Origin: JBFLXB01 sp964570625
Lineage (GTDB): Bacteria; Nitrospirota; Nitrospiria; 2-01-FULL-66-17
Length of the DNA stretch: 64,000 nucleotides
NCBI GenBank assembly: GCA_964570625.1
Contig: CAZMYW010000019.1
Location: forward strand, 12,112 to 76,111
Reading direction: 5' to 3'
Positions within the stretch are counted from its first letter, which is position 1. Each line of letters starts with the position of its first letter. The notes under the pieces are model-generated. The model saw nothing but the letters and a program-made list of their open reading frames with translations, did not search any database and was not told the DNA's origin. Position numbers and translations under genes: made by a program. Positions 52,388-61,652 of this stretch are shown here, in pieces.

Positions 52388-53167
52388 TTACTTTGTGAGG
52401 GTCAACGGCTGCGTCAACGTCACGTCCGCCACCGTACCGGCAGGAACCTTGAGGTTATTTCCTGGTCCCAGCAGCCCCACGCCGGCGCCGATCATGGCCC
52501 CTTTGCCGGCGCCAGACCCCCCGTCAACAGCTCCCCCGATGAGCGCGCCGGCAGCGGCTTTCCGAACAACCTTGCCCCCCTCGCTCTCAGCGCCGATGTG
52601 GCCGGTCGCGATCGGCACGAGCTGGTCGTTGATACTCAAATCGGTGAAGGTCATCATGATCGCCGCCTTGCCGACGCGCCTTCCGCCGATTGATTCCGTC
52701 ACCGTGCCGAATACCTTGGTCCCCTTGGAGACGATGACTGATCCGCCGCTCGCGAGATCGGTGTCCAAGACGCCGGTCACCCGGCTCCCCTTCTTGTGCG
52801 ACGCCGTGCTCACGTCATGATCCAGCTTGACCATGAGCCGCGTGCCCACCGGCAATGTCCCTGCCGCAGTCTGCGCCCCCGGAGCAGGGGTAGGCGCCGC
52901 GGGGGCTGGCGCCGATGCGGCGCGAGGCGAGTTGAAGGTGACGGACATGATGTCGGTGATGGCATAGGTCTGAACCACGCCCCCAGCCTCGACGACGACC
53001 GTCGCGTCGTTTCCGCCCTTGAACAATCCCTGCACGACCCGGCCGTCCTTGAGCATGATGGTATCGGCGCCGGCGGGTCCGGCTGCGAACAGCACTGCGA
53101 CCAGACCGGTTTGCACAATAGTCCTGATTCTTTTCCTGTCATAAGCTCCGAGAGAGAACCGGTTCAT
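52388..53167 (-). CDS. exported protein with glycine-zipper domain, unknown
   Basis: 259 residues. Signal peptide (TGLVAVLFAAGPAGA) then ADTIMLKDGRVVQGLFKGGN, a small beta domain; a Pro/Ala linker (about 83-105); a TolA/TraB-like beta domain (VGTRLMVKLDHDVSTASHKK, GSRVTGVLDTDLASGGSVIV); and a glycine zipper (AAAGALIGGAVDGGSGAGKG, AMIGAGVGLLGPG). It is probably an envelope protein. ATGA overlap with the upstream membrane gene. Confidence 0.72.
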   Translation of the reverse strand: MNRFSLGAYDRKRIRTIVQTGLVAVLFAAGPAGADTIMLKDGRVVQGLFKGGNDATVVVEAGGVVQTYAITDIMSVTFNSPRAASAPAPAAPTPAPGAQTAAGTLPVGTRLMVKLDHDVSTASHKKGSRVTGVLDTDLASGGSVIVSKGTKVFGTVTESIGGRRVGKAAIMMTFTDLSINDQLVPIATGHIGAESEGGKVVRKAAAGALIGGAVDGGSGAGKGAMIGAGVGLLGPGNNLKVPAGTVADVTLTQPLTLTK

Positions 53168-53574
53168 GGCTGTGCTCCTTTCATGTGGTTCATTCGGTCG
53201 CGTTCACCCGCGTGCCGAAGGCACGCAACGCACCAGCCGGCCATCGCCGCGTGAAGAAGTACTGCCGGCCAAAGACCGACGCCGGAGAGTCCCAAATCTA
53301 GACCTGCAAAACCGAGGACCGCAACAGCGGCCGCGTTATAGAACAGCATGGCCGCGACCAGCCCCATGGTTGCGCGGCTCTGTGGGTCGTTACGCGCCAG
53401 CCAGCAGGCGATGCCCAGCGAGAGCAGCGCCGCCCCCGCCACACGGGCCACCACCACTCCGGGCGTGTCGAGCGATGTGCCGAGCAGCACCGGCGCCAGC
53501 ACCGACGGTGCGATCACGAGCCCCAGGCCGGCTCCCAGCTCAATCACTGCGGTCGCGATGAGTAGCGTCCTCAC
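53164..53574 (-). CDS. small membrane protein, unknown family, paralog B
   Basis: 136 residues from the GTG at 53574, placed by comparison with paralog A (RTLLIATAVIELGAGLGLVI vs RTLLIVTALIELGAGLGLMI). Same four helices, ending AMAGWCVACLRHAGERDR. ATG 53613 would add 13 residues. Two copies flanking 52388-53167 point to a local duplication. Confidence 0.75.
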   Translation of the reverse strand: MRTLLIATAVIELGAGLGLVIAPSVLAPVLLGTSLDTPGVVVARVAGAALLSLGIACWLARNDPQSRATMGLVAAMLFYNAAAVAVLGFAGLDLGLSGVGLWPAVLLHAAMAGWCVACLRHAGERDRMNHMKGAQP

Positions 53575-53643
53575 GGGAATATCTGTTTCCAGTCTTGCTT
53601 CATATCCCACCACGGTCCCGGCGTTCGCCGTCGCTTCGCGCGA

Positions 53644-53937
53644 CTATTGGGCCGGAATGGTGATCAAGGGCAGCTTCTCGTTGCCGCCGGTGTCCGCCAG
53701 CGTGAAGAAAAACATGATCGCTGTCATCGCGCGCTTCGTTTGCCGGGCTTGAGCCGCTCCGGCTCCTTCCGCCACTACATCGGGGAATCCTGGACCGTCG
53801 GTCCGGCGACGCTGGCGGAGGGCGTTGGCGGAAAGGGCAACACGGAGCCGTCGTCGGCTGCCTGAGCTACGTCCGCTGTGAGCCAGCACGCAAGCGAGCG
53901 CGGCGGCGATGAGGATCGGCGTGTGGGTGGTTGTCAT
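53644..53937 (-). pseudogene. three-part chimera: leader, arylsulfatase N-terminus, lipoprotein tail
   Basis: The frame is open (97 codons) but not homologous throughout. It starts with the shared leader (TTTHTPILIAAALACVLAHS). In the next frame the middle reads AQAADDGSVLPFPPTPSASV then AGPTVQDSP, the typical N-terminus of arylsulfatases. The last part (RAMTAIMFFFTLADTGGNEK then LPLITIPAQ) equals the end of the lipoprotein gene at 56739, with near-identical DNA over about 95 bp. At least two deletion joins are needed. Confidence 0.8.
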
Positions 53938-53973
53938 GGTTCTGACCTTTCGGTGGTTGGCAGGATTTTCCCA

Positions 53974-55128
53974 TTAGGAGACTCCACGAAGGTGTTTTAT
54001 CTTTTCAAAATCACATATTGAAATGACCTGAATGCGTTCACCCAAGTCATAATTTTCTTTCCCAGGGTAAATAACGAATAATTTTTCTAACTTTAAATCA
54101 TGCACGGCAATTCGCATGGATGGTGTGAGGCTTGGACGATCACTGAGCTTGATCTCAAAGCCAATTTTTCTTCCATTCTTAAGAAAGAGAAGATCCAATT
54201 CCGCCCGATTATGGGTTGCCCAAAAATAGGCGGCATCCGGTTGTACCTGTTTGAATAAGTCCTCAATCACATATCCCTCCCAGGACATCCCGCGCTTCGA
54301 ATGATCTCTAAAGTCTTTCTCGTTTTGAATTCCAAGCAGCAAGTGTAAAAGTCCTGAATCACGGACATACACCTTGGGCGCCTTCACCTGTCGTTTGCCA
54401 AGATTTTCGTGCCATGGCTGAAGCTGACGCACCATCAAAAGATGATCCAGATAATCCAGATATTTTCGTACCGTCGGCTGGCTCACTCCGAGCGATGACG
54501 CGGGATCAGCCGCGTTCCACATCTGACCATGGCTGTGAGCCAGCATCGTCCAAAATCGGCGGAACATTGGCGCCGGTATGTTGAGTCCCATCTGTGGGAC
54601 ATCCCGCTCAAGAAACGTTTGAACAAATTCCTTACGCCAGGCGTAACTGATTGCATTGGTGCCGGCAAGAAATGACTGTGGAAATCCCCCACGGAACCAA
54701 TGTGTTTTTAGTTTGCGATGCGTCGCCTCTTTGAGCGAAAAACCGCTCATGAAAATCGTTTCAACCCTTCCGGCAAGGGACTCGGACGACTGTTTTAAAA
54801 GCGCCGGACTTGCACTGCCTAAAATTAAAAACTTGGCAGGCAATGGTTTGCGGTCTGAAAGCACGCGCAATAATGGGAACAGCTCCGGTTTACGATGAAT
54901 TTCATCAATCACGACAAGTCCGCGAAGCCCCGCGAGCTCCGATTTGGCGTCTTCAAGACGCACCAAATCATCCGTGTCTTCCAAATCAAAATAATTCTTC
55001 TTCTCCGCAGATAAAAACTGCCGAGCAAGGGTTGTTTTGCCGCATTGACGCGGCCCCAGCAACACCACAACTCGGCTACGCTGAATCGCTTTTTGAACGT
55101 GTTCGATCAATTGTGGCCGTTTAATCAC
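53974..55128 (-). CDS. AAA+ ATPase with DUF4143 domain (copy 2)
   Basis: 384 residues. Walker A GPRQCGKTT (25-33), Walker B GLVVIDEIH, sensor LILGSASP. DUF4143 end: NRAELDLLFLKNGRKIGFEI followed by K. HTH-like SSLGVSQPTVRKYLDYLDHL. DNA is visibly more A/T-rich than all around it, so recently acquired. Its A/T-rich upstream edge (55138-55180) includes TGAAATAT/ATATTTCA inverted repeats. It is flanked by pseudogenes on both sides. Confidence 0.93.
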   Translation of the reverse strand: MIKRPQLIEHVQKAIQRSRVVVLLGPRQCGKTTLARQFLSAEKKNYFDLEDTDDLVRLEDAKSELAGLRGLVVIDEIHRKPELFPLLRVLSDRKPLPAKFLILGSASPALLKQSSESLAGRVETIFMSGFSLKEATHRKLKTHWFRGGFPQSFLAGTNAISYAWRKEFVQTFLERDVPQMGLNIPAPMFRRFWTMLAHSHGQMWNAADPASSLGVSQPTVRKYLDYLDHLLMVRQLQPWHENLGKRQVKAPKVYVRDSGLLHLLLGIQNEKDFRDHSKRGMSWEGYVIEDLFKQVQPDAAYFWATHNRAELDLLFLKNGRKIGFEIKLSDRPSLTPSMRIAVHDLKLEKLFVIYPGKENYDLGERIQVISICDFEKIKHLRGVS

Positions 55129-55207
55129 GACGGGAGTGTACCATGAAATATGAAACTATATATTTCAATTTTCATTATGTAATTTCACGGACCTGAAACA
55201 GCCCCGA

Positions 55208-55365
55208 TCAGAAATCAAACCCCAATGCCAAATTCAGGCGGACATCATTTTTCTTCGGCACCACGCCGTCGGCCCCCGGGTTGTGGATATGCGGTGCGAT
55301 CCCAGATTAACGACATGTCGAAATCGAACACCCGGGTCAAGGCGGTCAACGCGAAGTTCCCAATC
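55208..55365 (-). pseudogene. C-terminal remnant of a DUF481 barrel gene
   Basis: Across one frameshift: FALTALTRVFDFDMSLIWDR then, in the next frame, NPGADGVVPKKNDVRLNLAL and GFDF, TGA. The intact DUF481 protein at 16752 ends in the corresponding VWDHVSDPQTAADGTTPEKN ... SLGVEF. The remaining 55129-55434 gap holds only the A/T-rich upstream edge of the ATPase gene. Confidence 0.65.
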
Positions 55366-55434
55366 AGCAGAACCGCAGCGAGGCTCGCACGGGTCTTCGT
55401 GACATTCGGCAGTTCTTCGCCCTGGCCACCGCGA

Positions 55435-56625
55435 TCAGAACAATAGGACCTTGATCAGGTAGTCCACGACCTTCTCGAGCGGAACCATCGTCAGCGTGAG
55501 CGGCAGCAACGGCGCGGCCGTCACCACGGCGAGCCGCAGCACCACCTCTTTCCCGAACGGCACCCGCCGCATCTCGCGCACCACCGCGTAGCTGTTCCCG
55601 AGGTCGGCCAGCGACTGGATATCGCTGCTGCCCAACAGGCCCTCGTCCTTCGGCGCGCCTCCGCGGATCCACTTCGCCTCGAATTCCCGCACGTACCGGT
55701 TGACCAGCGAGCCGTACTCGCGCCGGCCCTGCCGCCACGCGCGCGTGAGGTGCGGCGTGAACAGGACAAGCGGGCTGAGGATGACCAGCACGAAGAAGGA
55801 CACAAAGGCGACGATGTCGAGCTTGAAGGCCAACAGGCTCTGTCCCTCGAAAAAAATCCGGTTGGCGATCATCCCGGCGAGCAGGACGCCGTGGGCGAAC
55901 AGGATTGCCTCAAAGGCGTAGGCGGTGTTGTCCAGAAACCCCATTCCACCGGTTCGATCCGCGTGGGTCGGTACGAGGTGCAGGTTCAATCGCGAAACGC
56001 GCCACACAAACCATATCCAGACGAAGAACCGCAGATACCACTGAAAGAAGATGAACTGAAAAAGCGGAATGCTCACAAAGACGTACCAGGACCCGGCGAG
56101 CGTCAGGGTGAGGCCCGCGCCCTCCGGGTGTGCAGACCAGGTCGCGGAATCAAGCGCGACTTGGGTTCTCCACAGCCACTGTCCCACCGTATAGACGAAT
56201 ACCGCCAACCCGCTTTGCACGATGACCGAGTTGACCACCCGCATGACCGAGTCGATCGCCGCGCGGAACGCCGGTCGATCTTCGGGAATCACGATGCCCC
56301 GGTCCACGAGCTGGTGGACCACGGATTGGAGCCGATTATGGGAGATCCGATCGGCGATGATCAGCACCGGCAGTGCAAGCAGATATCGGAGGTGCGCCTC
56401 GAAGTCGTACAGGAACGGAACCGTGATGGAGCCGCCCAGCGCGTGACCTTCGAGCGCCGACAGCAGCAGCAGCGGTAGCCACGCGATCAGGGCAATAAGT
56501 GCGACTCGTCGCCCCGCACGCCCTAGTTGGGGATCGGCGACCCCCGTCCGCAGGCACAGCCGATAGAGCGGCCCCTGCACCAGCGAGAACTCGGGCAACT
56601 CCTGGGAAGGCTCAGGATGAGTCAT
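55435..56625 (-). CDS. multi-span membrane protein, unknown
   Basis: 396 residues from ATG 56625. About eight helices: VALIALIAWLPLLLLSALEG, YLLALPVLIIADRI, SWYVFVSIPLFQFIFFQWYL, FEAILFAHGVLLAGMIANRI, IVAFVSFFVLVILSPLVLF, and a C-terminal VVTAAPLLPLTLTM. No transporter signature is recognised. Frame and codon use are consistent throughout. Confidence 0.75.
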   Translation of the reverse strand: MTHPEPSQELPEFSLVQGPLYRLCLRTGVADPQLGRAGRRVALIALIAWLPLLLLSALEGHALGGSITVPFLYDFEAHLRYLLALPVLIIADRISHNRLQSVVHQLVDRGIVIPEDRPAFRAAIDSVMRVVNSVIVQSGLAVFVYTVGQWLWRTQVALDSATWSAHPEGAGLTLTLAGSWYVFVSIPLFQFIFFQWYLRFFVWIWFVWRVSRLNLHLVPTHADRTGGMGFLDNTAYAFEAILFAHGVLLAGMIANRIFFEGQSLLAFKLDIVAFVSFFVLVILSPLVLFTPHLTRAWRQGRREYGSLVNRYVREFEAKWIRGGAPKDEGLLGSSDIQSLADLGNSYAVVREMRRVPFGKEVVLRLAVVTAAPLLPLTLTMVPLEKVVDYLIKVLLF

Positions 56626-56738
56626 TCGCGGCTCCACACACGGTAGGTGATATCGTCCATCATTGATGCAGGTGCCCCCAGGGTCCCGCCTTTCACCGTC
56701 GCTTCGCTCGGCACATTCATCTGGTGTGGTTCGCACGC

Positions 56739-57863
56739 CTATTGCGCCGGAATGGTGATCAAGGGCAGCTTCTCGTTGCCGCCGGTATCCGCCAGCGTGA
56801 AGAAAAACATGATCGCCGTCATCGCGCGTTTCGTTTTCCAGTCGCCGTCATCGATCCAGAACCAATAGTCGCGGTAATACACAGCGGCAAACGCGTCTAC
56901 CGGCTTGTCCTTTCCGCTGTGAATTCGCACCACGTCCCGCCGGGTCTCCGCGGAGGCGTTTTCGAAGTTGGGCAGCGCGCGGTGGGCCTTCAGGTGCGCC
57001 TCGGGCACGTCCAGATAGCTGGCGAACGCTCCCATGATTTGTAGCATCGAGCGGCTGTTGACAGCCAGTTCGCCCTCCGCCCCACGCCCCGGCGAATAGG
57101 TGAGCACGAACTTTTGCCCCTCGGCGGGCATCTTGAGCAACCGCCGGACTTCTGCCGCCTTTTCCAGGATGTCGGCGGGCACGTCCTCACGCCGGAAGAA
57201 CACGACGCCGGTTGAGCCTTTGGCCTTGTCCTCCTCCACGCGCATCCCGACAGCGCCAGCGGCCTGCACCTCGCGCAGCAATTCCAGCGCGCGCACAAAC
57301 TCCGGGTCCGCCTCCCGCACCGCGCCGCCCGTCGTCGAACGATTGCGCACCCCGTTGAGCGACTCGACGGTCAGGCCCAGAATGAAGTTCGCCGGGTAAC
57401 CCGATTGCAGCATAAAGAAAATGTTCTTCGGATCAATCGGCGTGATCAACCCGCGCAAAAACTTTTCCCCGGTCATCGGCACGTAGGTGATGGTGGGCCG
57501 GTCGGTGTAGATGGCCTGCGCCCCCGCCGACATAAAATTGCCCTGGATCGCATTTTTGGACGAGACGGTGCCGCCGACGTTCACGCCGGTCTGCAACGAG
57601 TAGCCGGCGACGATGGACGCCACGTCCACAAACACCGGCAGGTCCATGTAGCGCAGCTTGACGATGTTCAGCAGCGTCTGCTGTTTCCACGAATCGGCGA
57701 TGGCCGTGCTGTAGTCGAAACGGTCCACCGTCATGGTCTTGGGACCGAGGTGCGTGCAGCCGGCGAACAGCGCCGCCGCGAGACACAGGCTCAGTTTCGT
57801 TGCAGCGAGGCCATGGAAGCGGCGCGCGTCGGCCAGGAGGTTTGGTGTGCGTGTGGTTTTCAT
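56739..57863 (-). CDS. lipoprotein of unknown function with shared leader
   Basis: 374 residues from ATG 57863. Leader KTTRTPNLLADARRF belongs to the shared cassette; a second, own signal follows with lipobox LFAGC. Mature part: DYSTAIADSWKQQTLLNIVK, LRYMDLPVFVDVASIVAGYS, later RDYWFWIDDGDWKTKRAMTA. The last 32 residues recur in the chimera at 53644. A lipoprotein seen beside sulfatase/DUF1254 genes; role unknown. Confidence 0.78.
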   Translation of the reverse strand: MKTTRTPNLLADARRFHGLAATKLSLCLAAALFAGCTHLGPKTMTVDRFDYSTAIADSWKQQTLLNIVKLRYMDLPVFVDVASIVAGYSLQTGVNVGGTVSSKNAIQGNFMSAGAQAIYTDRPTITYVPMTGEKFLRGLITPIDPKNIFFMLQSGYPANFILGLTVESLNGVRNRSTTGGAVREADPEFVRALELLREVQAAGAVGMRVEEDKAKGSTGVVFFRREDVPADILEKAAEVRRLLKMPAEGQKFVLTYSPGRGAEGELAVNSRSMLQIMGAFASYLDVPEAHLKAHRALPNFENASAETRRDVVRIHSGKDKPVDAFAAVYYRDYWFWIDDGDWKTKRAMTAIMFFFTLADTGGNEKLPLITIPAQ

Positions 57864-57900
57864 GGTTGTGTCCATTCAGTTGTTGATTGGTTTGGCCATT

Positions 57901-59319
57901 TCACTTCGGCGGAGTGTAAGGATCAGGCGTGCCCATCGGAATGAGCGGATACTTTTTCACGCTCTGCTCGAACGCGCCCACGATTTTCAGAACCGGACCA
58001 ACCACCCACGAATCCGCCGTTGGCTTCTCTTCGCGCGGATCGGTGTAGAGGTTGTAAATGGTCGGCGTAGGGTTCTTGACCGGCGGATCGAACATGGTGT
58101 CCTGGCGCATGAAATGCAATTTCCAGTTACGCCACTTCACTGCTTGCAAACGTTCTGCTCCCCAGACTGGGAAACCTTCCCGCGCCGACTTTTCGGTCTT
58201 GCCGAGGAAAAAGGCAGACTGATCAATGCTGTCGAACGGCCGATCCATGGGTACTTTGGCACCGCTGAATCTGGCGAGTGTCGCAAATAAATCCACGCCA
58301 TGCACAATCTCGTTGCTTACGCGTTCGGCGGCGATCTTACCGGGCCAGCGAATCAGGAAGGGCACGCGAATGCCGCCCTCGAGTGCGGTGAAATACGCGC
58401 CACGCCAAGGGCCGGCCCAACCGTCCCAAGGCTTGAGGAATTAGGCCCCATTGTCGCTGGTGAAGATGAAGATCGTGTTGTCGCGCACGTTCGCCTTGTC
58501 TACCGCGTCGAGAATCTGGCCGACGTTGGCATCCATTTCGGCAAGCATGTCCGCCCAGTCCCCGTTGCCGGTCTTGCCGGCGAAGGCAGGATTCGGCAGT
58601 GTGGGCAAGTGCGGCTGAGTAAGCGCCACATAGGCGAAGAACGGCTTGCCGGACTTGGCCCCCCGCTCGATGAACGCGACCGAGCGCCGGGTGATTTCCG
58701 CATCAATGAGTCGCCGCTGCACCACATCGTAAATTCCCAACTCGCGGCTCTTCTCGCTCTTCTTGCCTTCCATCATGTGTTCCGCCGGCATAATGTCGGA
58801 GGACCATCCGGGCGAAGTTGGCCAGAGCGATTCATCCGTCGTGCGCGGGATGCCGAACCACTCGTCGAAACCCTGGTCGTTGGGCAACCGTCCGTCGTGA
58901 CTGCCGAGATGCCACTTACCGTAGTAGCCGGTCGCGTAGCCCGCGTCCGACAGCGCCTCGCCGATGGTCACTTCCCACTGCGTGAGGCCGTCGGCCACAC
59001 CGCCAAACGGCACGGAATGGGTGCCCGAGCGGATCGCCCACCGGCCGGTCATCAGGCTGGAACGGCTCGGCGTGCACTGCGTCTCCATGTTCATGTTCAG
59101 CAGGCGTAGGCCCTCTTTGGCGAGACTGTCAATGCGCGGGGTGGCTGCGCCGCGTGTGAGTCCCCCGCCGTAACTGCCGATTTCGCCGTATCCAAGATTG
59201 TCGGTCAGGATGAAGACGATGTTGGGTTTGTCCGCTGCGTGGGCAGCGGTCGAGGTGATGAACGCCAGCACGCCAACGAGCGCGGCGGCGATGAGGCTTT
59301 GGTCGTTTTTGGTTTTCAT
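57901..59319 (-). pseudogene. arylsulfatase interrupted by one in-frame TAA
   Basis: 473 codons in one frame with a single internal stop at codon 293 (58443-58441). Shared leader (MKTKNDQSLIAAALVGVLAF), metal motif LTDNLGYGE, formylglycine motif CTPSR (Cys82). The sequence reads FTSDNGA-stop-FLKPWDGWAGPWRG, where the intact paralog has FTSDNGGEFVKPWDGWSGPW; a GAA to TAA change explains it. Everything downstream, to PLIPMGTPDPYTPPK, is preserved. Recent inactivation or a sequencing error. Confidence 0.9.
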
Positions 59320-59407
59320 GGTTGTGTCCTTATCAGTGATTGATTGGTTTGTTCACTTCACCTTTTCGATGTCCGGTGGCGGCCAGCGCGTTGTCGCACC
59401 ACGGCGT

Positions 59408-60649
59408 TCATAGCTGTGACCACGGCAGGGCAGTCACCCGGTCGGTGAGCGCCAGCGGGGCAGAGCAGCGGCAAATGACGTAGCCGTGCCGGGCACGTTT
59501 CGGGTGTTCGTCCAGAAACGTCAGCAGATGTCGCGCGTCGCCGGACGTAGGGTGCTCGGTCCATTTCACTTCGATGGGAATGAGCCGGCCGGCGCGGGCA
59601 ATGATGAAATCCACTTCCGCGCCCGCCTTGGTGCGCAGGTAATGCAGTTTGCCGCCGCCCAGATATTGCAGACGTTTCCACAACTCAATGCCCACCCATT
59701 GCTCAAACACGGGTCCGGGATTCGCTCGGATCGCGGCGGCTTCCAACGGCAAATCGGCAGCGGCATTGCGAACGCCGACGTCGAAAAAGCAAAACCGCTC
59801 CGTGGACAGCAGGCTCTTGCGCGGACTCCCAGAAAATGCCGTCACCCGAAACCCGAGGAACATGTCTTCGAGCAACTGATAGTAGGTCTTCACCGTCGGC
59901 AGGCTGACCCCGGCCTCGCGGGAAATCCCGGCGTAGTTGATCATCCGGCCGGACTCGGCGGCGGCCAGTTGCAGGAACCGGGAGAAGGCCGGCCAGTTTT
60001 TCACCAGCGCCTCGCGCCGCAGCTCCTCCTCCAGATACACCACCGTGTAGGCGCGCAAGAGATCGGCGCGATGAGCATGAGTGGCGGTCGCCACGCCGGG
60101 CAGCTCGCCAAATGTGAGCCGCTCGAACAAGTCGGCGGCGGCGAACCGACGCTCATCCACCGCCCCGCGCGCGGGCATCGGCAACGGCGACTCGGCCCGC
60201 ATCTTCCCGGCGCCGGCCGGCGGGCGCTCCGCCAGCAGCAGCGGATACAAATGATGCAGGAAACTGCGCCCCGGCAGCAGGTTCGCGCCCGTCACGCGTA
60301 GCTTGCGGGCGGAACTGCCACACAACACAAAACGCCACCGACGCTTGTCGGAATCGTAGAGATGCTGCACCGCGTCGAAGATCGCCGGCACGTTTTGCGC
60401 CTCGTCCACCACGACCGTCGCGGGGCGTCGCGATTTCGGCAGCGCCCGGCACCGCTGGACGAGCAGATCGGGGTTGCGCAGGTATTCGGCGCGTTCGGCG
60501 GGCCGGGAGAAATCCAGCCAGACCGGCGGCTCCGGCAGCAGTTTGTGCAGCAACGTGGACTTGCCGGTCTGGCGCGCACCGAACACGAGATGCACGTATG
60601 GCGCGGCAAGTTTCTTCTTCCACAGCGGTTCGACCCAGCGACCAAACAT
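59408..60649 (-). CDS. AAA+ ATPase with DUF4143 domain (copy 3)
   Basis: 413 residues. Walker A GARQTGKST (24-32), Walker B ATVVVDEAQ, sensor FVLCGSSA. DUF4143 C-terminus: KAGAEVDFIIARAGRLIPIE followed by VK. Divergent from copies 1 and 2, so independent acquisition is likely. It lies between an orphan leader (60711-60782) and the broken sulfatase. Confidence 0.92.
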   Translation of the reverse strand: MFGRWVEPLWKKKLAAPYVHLVFGARQTGKSTLLHKLLPEPPVWLDFSRPAERAEYLRNPDLLVQRCRALPKSRRPATVVVDEAQNVPAIFDAVQHLYDSDKRRWRFVLCGSSARKLRVTGANLLPGRSFLHHLYPLLLAERPPAGAGKMRAESPLPMPARGAVDERRFAAADLFERLTFGELPGVATATHAHRADLLRAYTVVYLEEELRREALVKNWPAFSRFLQLAAAESGRMINYAGISREAGVSLPTVKTYYQLLEDMFLGFRVTAFSGSPRKSLLSTERFCFFDVGVRNAAADLPLEAAAIRANPGPVFEQWVGIELWKRLQYLGGGKLHYLRTKAGAEVDFIIARAGRLIPIEVKWTEHPTSGDARHLLTFLDEHPKRARHGYVICRCSAPLALTDRVTALPWSQL

Positions 60650-60710
60650 ATTGCCTGCTTTATAAACGCCCGACTATTCTAATGTCAACAATCTGATCGG
60701 TCCGCTCGCT

Positions 60711-60782
60711 TTAGACGACAAGGAGCGCCAACGCGCCAACGAGCGCGGCGGCGAGGAGGGTTGGTCTGACCGTGGCTTTCAT
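60711..60782 (-). pseudogene. orphan leader/signal peptide, 23 codons
   Basis: MKATVRPTLLAAALVGALAL then LVV and TAA. It keeps a good ribosome site (GGAGGAAACAG) and 5' sequence like the other cassettes but no protein body. The DUF4143 gene starts 61 bp farther on. Either a gene cut off after its leader, or a newly copied cassette. Confidence 0.65.
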
Positions 60783-60808
60783 GTCTGTTTCCTCCGCTTC
60801 AGACTGAT

Positions 60809-61624
60809 TCACTTCGGGAACAGAAACGTGACGCCGGCGCGAAGGCCGAGACCCTCCGGCCCGTTGTCCGGCGACTCGACCCAGTACCGCGCGCCCGCAA
60901 AAACCTGGAGGATCTGCGGGCCGACTTTCAGCAACTGCGACACCGTCGCATTCACCGGCACCGACCATTGGTCGTTCTCCCAGTCGTAGGTGGACTCCGT
61001 GTTGAGACCGAGAGTGGTTTTGGTCTTCGTGATGTAGGAGATAAACGGCTGTACGAAACTCAGGCTGATGTCTGCGCGGTCATCCTGGCCCGTGAGCGAC
61101 CAGATCTGATTGGCCAACAGGCCGTAGGTCCAGCCGTTCTTCTGTTGCAGCGCCAGCACCGTCGGCCCCGCGCCCCACTTGCCGCCGCCGAGCACGTCGT
61201 CGGACGCCGTGGGATAGAGTCCCACCGGGCCGACCGCCAGAATCCACCCGCCGACCGGTTGCTTGGGAGAGAAGAAGAAACTCTGCACGATGTCGCCCAG
61301 GCCCGACTCACTGGAGCCCGGGGGCACGTTATCGGCGTTCACCAACGGCACAATCGTCCGCGTGATGAGGTTCCAATCCTCGTTCAGCGAAAACGGCCAG
61401 ACCGGCTGGACATTCAGCACGGACTTGGATCCTTCATCGTTCGGGCCGATGTTCTCGTCGTAGTTGTACTGTAACGGCACGCTGATGAGCGCCGCCACCG
61501 GGTTCGCCAGTTTCTTCGCCAGCTCCGCCGCCTCGTCCCCCTCCTGCGCCTCTGCACCGGCGGCGACGGCCAGCACGCCAACGAGCGCGGCGGCGATGAG
61601 GTATTTTATGCGTTTGGTTTTCAT
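60809..61624 (-). CDS. exported barrel protein, transporter/neuromedin-U-like family
   Basis: 271 residues from ATG 61624. Shared leader MKTKRIKYLIAAALVGVLAV, cleaved near AGAEA. Motifs LANPVAALISVPLQYNYDEN, VLNVQPVWPFSLNEDWNLIT, SGLGDIVQSFFFSP and KWGAGPTVLALQQKNGWTYG are typical of this outer-membrane family often placed beside sulfatases and DUF1254 genes. Ends GVTFLFPK. Confidence 0.82.
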   Translation of the reverse strand: MKTKRIKYLIAAALVGVLAVAAGAEAQEGDEAAELAKKLANPVAALISVPLQYNYDENIGPNDEGSKSVLNVQPVWPFSLNEDWNLITRTIVPLVNADNVPPGSSESGLGDIVQSFFFSPKQPVGGWILAVGPVGLYPTASDDVLGGGKWGAGPTVLALQQKNGWTYGLLANQIWSLTGQDDRADISLSFVQPFISYITKTKTTLGLNTESTYDWENDQWSVPVNATVSQLLKVGPQILQVFAGARYWVESPDNGPEGLGLRAGVTFLFPK

Positions 61625-61652
61625 GGTTGTGACTTCTCCTTGGTCGATTGTT

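Noticed and set aside
58441..58443. Programmed readthrough or recoding at the sulfatase stop
   Set aside because: TAA is not a known selenocysteine or pyrrolysine codon, no recoding structure is evident, and the paralog shows plain Glu there.
48391..60649. Classical insertion sequences around the DUF4143 genes
   Set aside because: No transposase frame, terminal inverted repeats or target duplications could be seen by eye; only proximity to broken genes.
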